Assembly (NCBI RefSeq): GCF_000739655.1
Contig: NZ_BATR01000184.1
Span: forward strand, 1 to 64,000
Source of the DNA: Verrucomicrobium sp. BvORR106
GTDB taxonomy: Bacteria; Verrucomicrobiota; Verrucomicrobiia; Verrucomicrobiales; Verrucomicrobiaceae
Reading direction: 5' to 3'
DNA: 64,000 bases
Position numbers and translations under genes: made by a program. Position 1 is the stretch's first letter. Every line of letters starts with the position of its first letter. The notes below the pieces were generated by a model. The model was not told where the DNA came from and made no database searches. It saw only the letters and a program-made list of their open reading frames with translations. This document shows, one piece after another, positions 61,923 to 64,000 of this stretch.

Positions 61923-64000
61923 TCACTGGCCGGAAGCGTCCGGCGGCTGATCAGCAAACCGCAAATCCCAGAGGTCCTTCGTCGCGCCTTTCACTACGAG
62001 TCCCACGCGATAGGGTACATAACCGACGTTAAAACTGCGGAAGAACACGTGGTTCCAGCCCTTCTTCAACTGCACCGGCCGGGAGGCGGTCATGAGCTGC
62101 TTGGCCCCGCCTTCCTGATACTCCTTGAGGGGCACATCCAACCCCTCGCCGTTCAGGGACCAGCGAATGTGGGTCATGCGATGCCCTTGAAACTCAAAAG
62201 TCACCTGCTTGTCCTCCGGCACATGCACCCAGGTGGTGCCGTAGTTCACCTGAGAGCCTTCCCCACAGATGATGCGAGTATCGAGGTCCGCCACCTTGGC
62301 CGGCTTCCACTGCAGACGCTTCTGCTCGGGCCAGTAGCCTTTGATCTGAGGCCCCTCGTAGCTGGCCTTCAGATCGACGTTGCCATCATCCGGCGGGAAC
62401 GTCGCGGCTTCATAGAACTTCTGCACCTCCGGCTTGTTCTGCGGATCACGGGTGAACTTCTCCGCCCCAGGGCCGCCGAATGGCCCGAGCAAATGCCAGT
62501 GCTGCACCACCACCCCACGGTCCAGTCCTTCAAAGGTCAAAGGTGCCCAGGAGCCGGGGTAAAATCTGGCCTCACTGGGCTCATCATAGGTCTCGGCACT
62601 GGCGGAACCGTCCGTGTTGGCCCACCAGAACTTCTGATGCCCTCCCAGATTGGCGTCAAAGTTAACCTGGGTGCGGAAGGCTCCGTCGAATCCAGCTTTC
62701 AGCGCCGGGAAGGCAGCACGATGGATCGAGGCAACAATGACGAATCCTTTGCCATCCTCATCAAGGGCGTGGCCTAGCTTGACTCCTGCAACGTCGCCCA
62801 CGTGCTCGAACGCGGCCTCCCCCACGGGCGTGCGATAGACCTGCCGTTTCCCTTTGGCACTCGGCCACTTCGGATACAACCCCACCACCGCAGGCTCCAG
62901 CCTGCCCTGATTCTGAAAGAGGCCGAATACCAGGCGAACATCACCGGACCGGCCCGCCCCAGCCCCTTTGGCCGGAGCATTGAGATCCCCCTGGAAATAA
63001 AAGCCGACGGTCTCCGAGGCCTGGTCGTGCGTGAACAGCCGCTCCAGTGGCGGGGTGGGCTTGGGCTGGAACTTCTCCCCCAGCCGGACATGCCAGCGCA
63101 GATAGAGATGCTCCGGATCATACAGACCGCGTGCTTCCACGAACCGCTCCTTGCCAGGACCATAGGTCACCGCAGCAGCTCCTTCCCAACCTGTGAGCGA
63201 GCCATCCAGGACGGCCCCGCCCAAGGCGGGCGAAAAGCGGGCCACGCGCGCCTTCCCTGCCCCACCGCGAAGGCTCAGGGCCATCTCCGGTGGCGATGCC
63301 ACCTCACTGGAGCGGATGCTGACATCCTTCGGCAGCGAGGTCAGGCGTCGTACCGGATTCTCCGAAAGGGTCCACCCCTGCATTTCATACAACAGAGGAG
63401 TGTACTTCCCTGAACCGTAGAAGATGCGCCCGCTGGCGGGATCCGGGAAAACACTGCCCGCAAAGAACTCCCCTGGCTGCTGATAGACGCCAGTGCCCTT
63501 GCGCTCGCCCGGAGGAAACAGGGTGTCCACATACAGGCCGTCCTCCGTGTACAGGAAGAGACCGCTGCGGCTCTGGTCCACCACGGTCAGCAATCCGTTG
63601 ACAGGCTTGAAGAGACGCATGCCGCCGGTCAGCTCACCCCGGCGCGGTGCACCGCCCAGCACGCTGCGCCCCACCCGCCATTTCAGGGCAAAGCCCCCTT
63701 TCCCATCCGGCACATAGCGGGAGACCTTGTGCTGGGGGCCGCGATTGGCGTCAAAGTTGCGTCCGCCGCGAGCCTGGACGTAGAAGCCATCTTTCATCGA
63801 ACCATCCACCTGCATCCAGTCACTGGAGAAGTTGTCCGAGAGCTCGTTGCCACCGTGCAGCGCATTGGCCGTGGCGGCTGTGCGTGCCGCAAAGACGGGA
63901 TCCGTCAGCACCTTCTGCCAGTTCTGGAAGACCGGGTTGCCATGGGCATCAAACGACTCAGGAGCCAGCCGCCACACCTCCTGTCCGCCCATGGCCGGGG
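61923..64000 (-). CDS. Large probably secreted protein, C-terminal part only
   Basis: The frame stays open to the window edge; the Met at 63992 lies mid-protein and is unlikely to be the start. About 690 residues are visible. The N-terminal visible part has NWQKVLTDPVFAARTAA and propeller-like segments (YVQARGGRNFD, GLFLYTEDGLYVDTLFPPGE). The middle has ARFSPALGGAVLDGSLTGWE, DPEHLYLRWHVRLGEKF and SIHRAAFPALKAGFDGAFR, reminiscent of sugar-binding beta-sandwich domains. I cannot assign a family. It precedes the SGNH gene by 117 bases in the same direction, so a polysaccharide-related role is conceivable. Confidence 0.8.
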   Translation of the reverse strand, partial: PAMGGQEVWRLAPESFDAHGNPVFQNWQKVLTDPVFAARTAATANALHGGNELSDNFSSDWMQVDGSMKDGFYVQARGGRNFDANRGPQHKVSRYVPDGKGGFALKWRVGRSVLGGAPRRGELTGGMRLFKPVNGLLTVVDQSRSGLFLYTEDGLYVDTLFPPGERKGTGVYQQPGEFFAGSVFPDPASGRIFYGSGKYTPLLYEMQGWTLSENPVRRLTSLPKDVSIRSSEVASPPEMALSLRGGAGKARVARFSPALGGAVLDGSLTGWEGAAAVTYGPGKERFVEARGLYDPEHLYLRWHVRLGEKFQPKPTPPLERLFTHDQASETVGFYFQGDLNAPAKGAGAGRSGDVRLVFGLFQNQGRLEPAVVGLYPKWPSAKGKRQVYRTPVGEAAFEHVGDVAGVKLGHALDEDGKGFVIVASIHRAAFPALKAGFDGAFRTQVNFDANLGGHQKFWWANTDGSASAETYDEPSEARFYPGSWAPLTFEGLDRGVVVQHWHLLGPFGGPGAEKFTRDPQNKPEVQKFYEAATFPPDDGNVDLKASYEGPQIKGYWPEQKRLQWKPAKVADLDTRIICGEGSQVNYGTTWVHVPEDKQVTFEFQGHRMTHIRWSLNGEGLDVPLKEYQEGGAKQLMTASRPVQLKKGWNHVFFRSFNVGYVPYRVGLVVKGATKDLWDLRFADQPPDASGQ

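Overview
The window looks like a GC-rich (about 60%) Gram-negative chromosome of the Verrucomicrobiota, most likely Verrucomicrobiaceae. This is inferred from protein character, from leaders with weak or absent Shine-Dalgarno sequences, from palindromic intergenic repeats of a kind I recall from Verrucomicrobia and Planctomycetes, and from the mixture of sigma-54 regulators, DUF1254 proteins and a REP-associated transposase. No database was consulted. I see no rRNA, tRNA, CRISPR array, prophage or plasmid-type origin.

Region by region. 1-12.5 kb is a housekeeping block read leftwards: a SurA-like PPIase translationally coupled to mfd, an NtrC-like regulator with an unusual receiver, uppS, purA, an FHA protein, carA, and three small exported proteins (thioredoxin-like, HMA/CxxC, rhodanese). 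12.7-17.4 kb is a sigma-54 two-component pair, a strong sigma-54 promoter match with an upstream dyad, a roughly 700 bp leader and an outer-membrane barrel protein. 17.4-23.9 kb holds a small putative HTH protein, two dehydrogenases, a Uma2-family protein, a repeat-rich gap, two small membrane proteins, a 2-keto-3-deoxygluconate-type kinase and a membrane-anchored unknown. 24.0-31.2 kb is a FixJ-like regulator and a histidine kinase with a binding-protein-like sensor, divergent from an operon of two DUF1254 proteins, a barrel protein, a small lipoprotein and a second barrel. 31.3-35.2 kb holds lnt, an SDR, a DUF3592 protein and queA. 35.2-44.1 kb is the alpha-2-macroglobulin/pbpC envelope pair, split by a RAYT transposase gene whose REP palindromes now lie in the 5' end of the pbpC frame. 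44.3-45.9 kb is a zinc alcohol dehydrogenase and a SnoaL-like protein.

46.0-54.5 kb is the most distinctive part: a multi-PAS kinase, a FixJ-type regulator, two stand-alone receivers (one with a cysteine-rich tail) and a five-gene enzyme cassette (NmrA, cupin, metallo-beta-lactamase fold, alpha/beta hydrolase, SDR). Four transcription starts in this block carry the same motif, approximately ATACCTAGGTATAATTGAG, five copies in all, with the palindrome abutting a TATAAT-like element. I read it as an autoregulated signalling module and its regulon. 54.6-60.1 kb is an RND efflux operon with a divergent LysR gene. 60.2-60.9 kb is a nested array of direct and inverted intergenic repeats. The right end carries an SGNH/GDSL hydrolase and the C-terminal part of a large secreted-type protein cut by the window edge.
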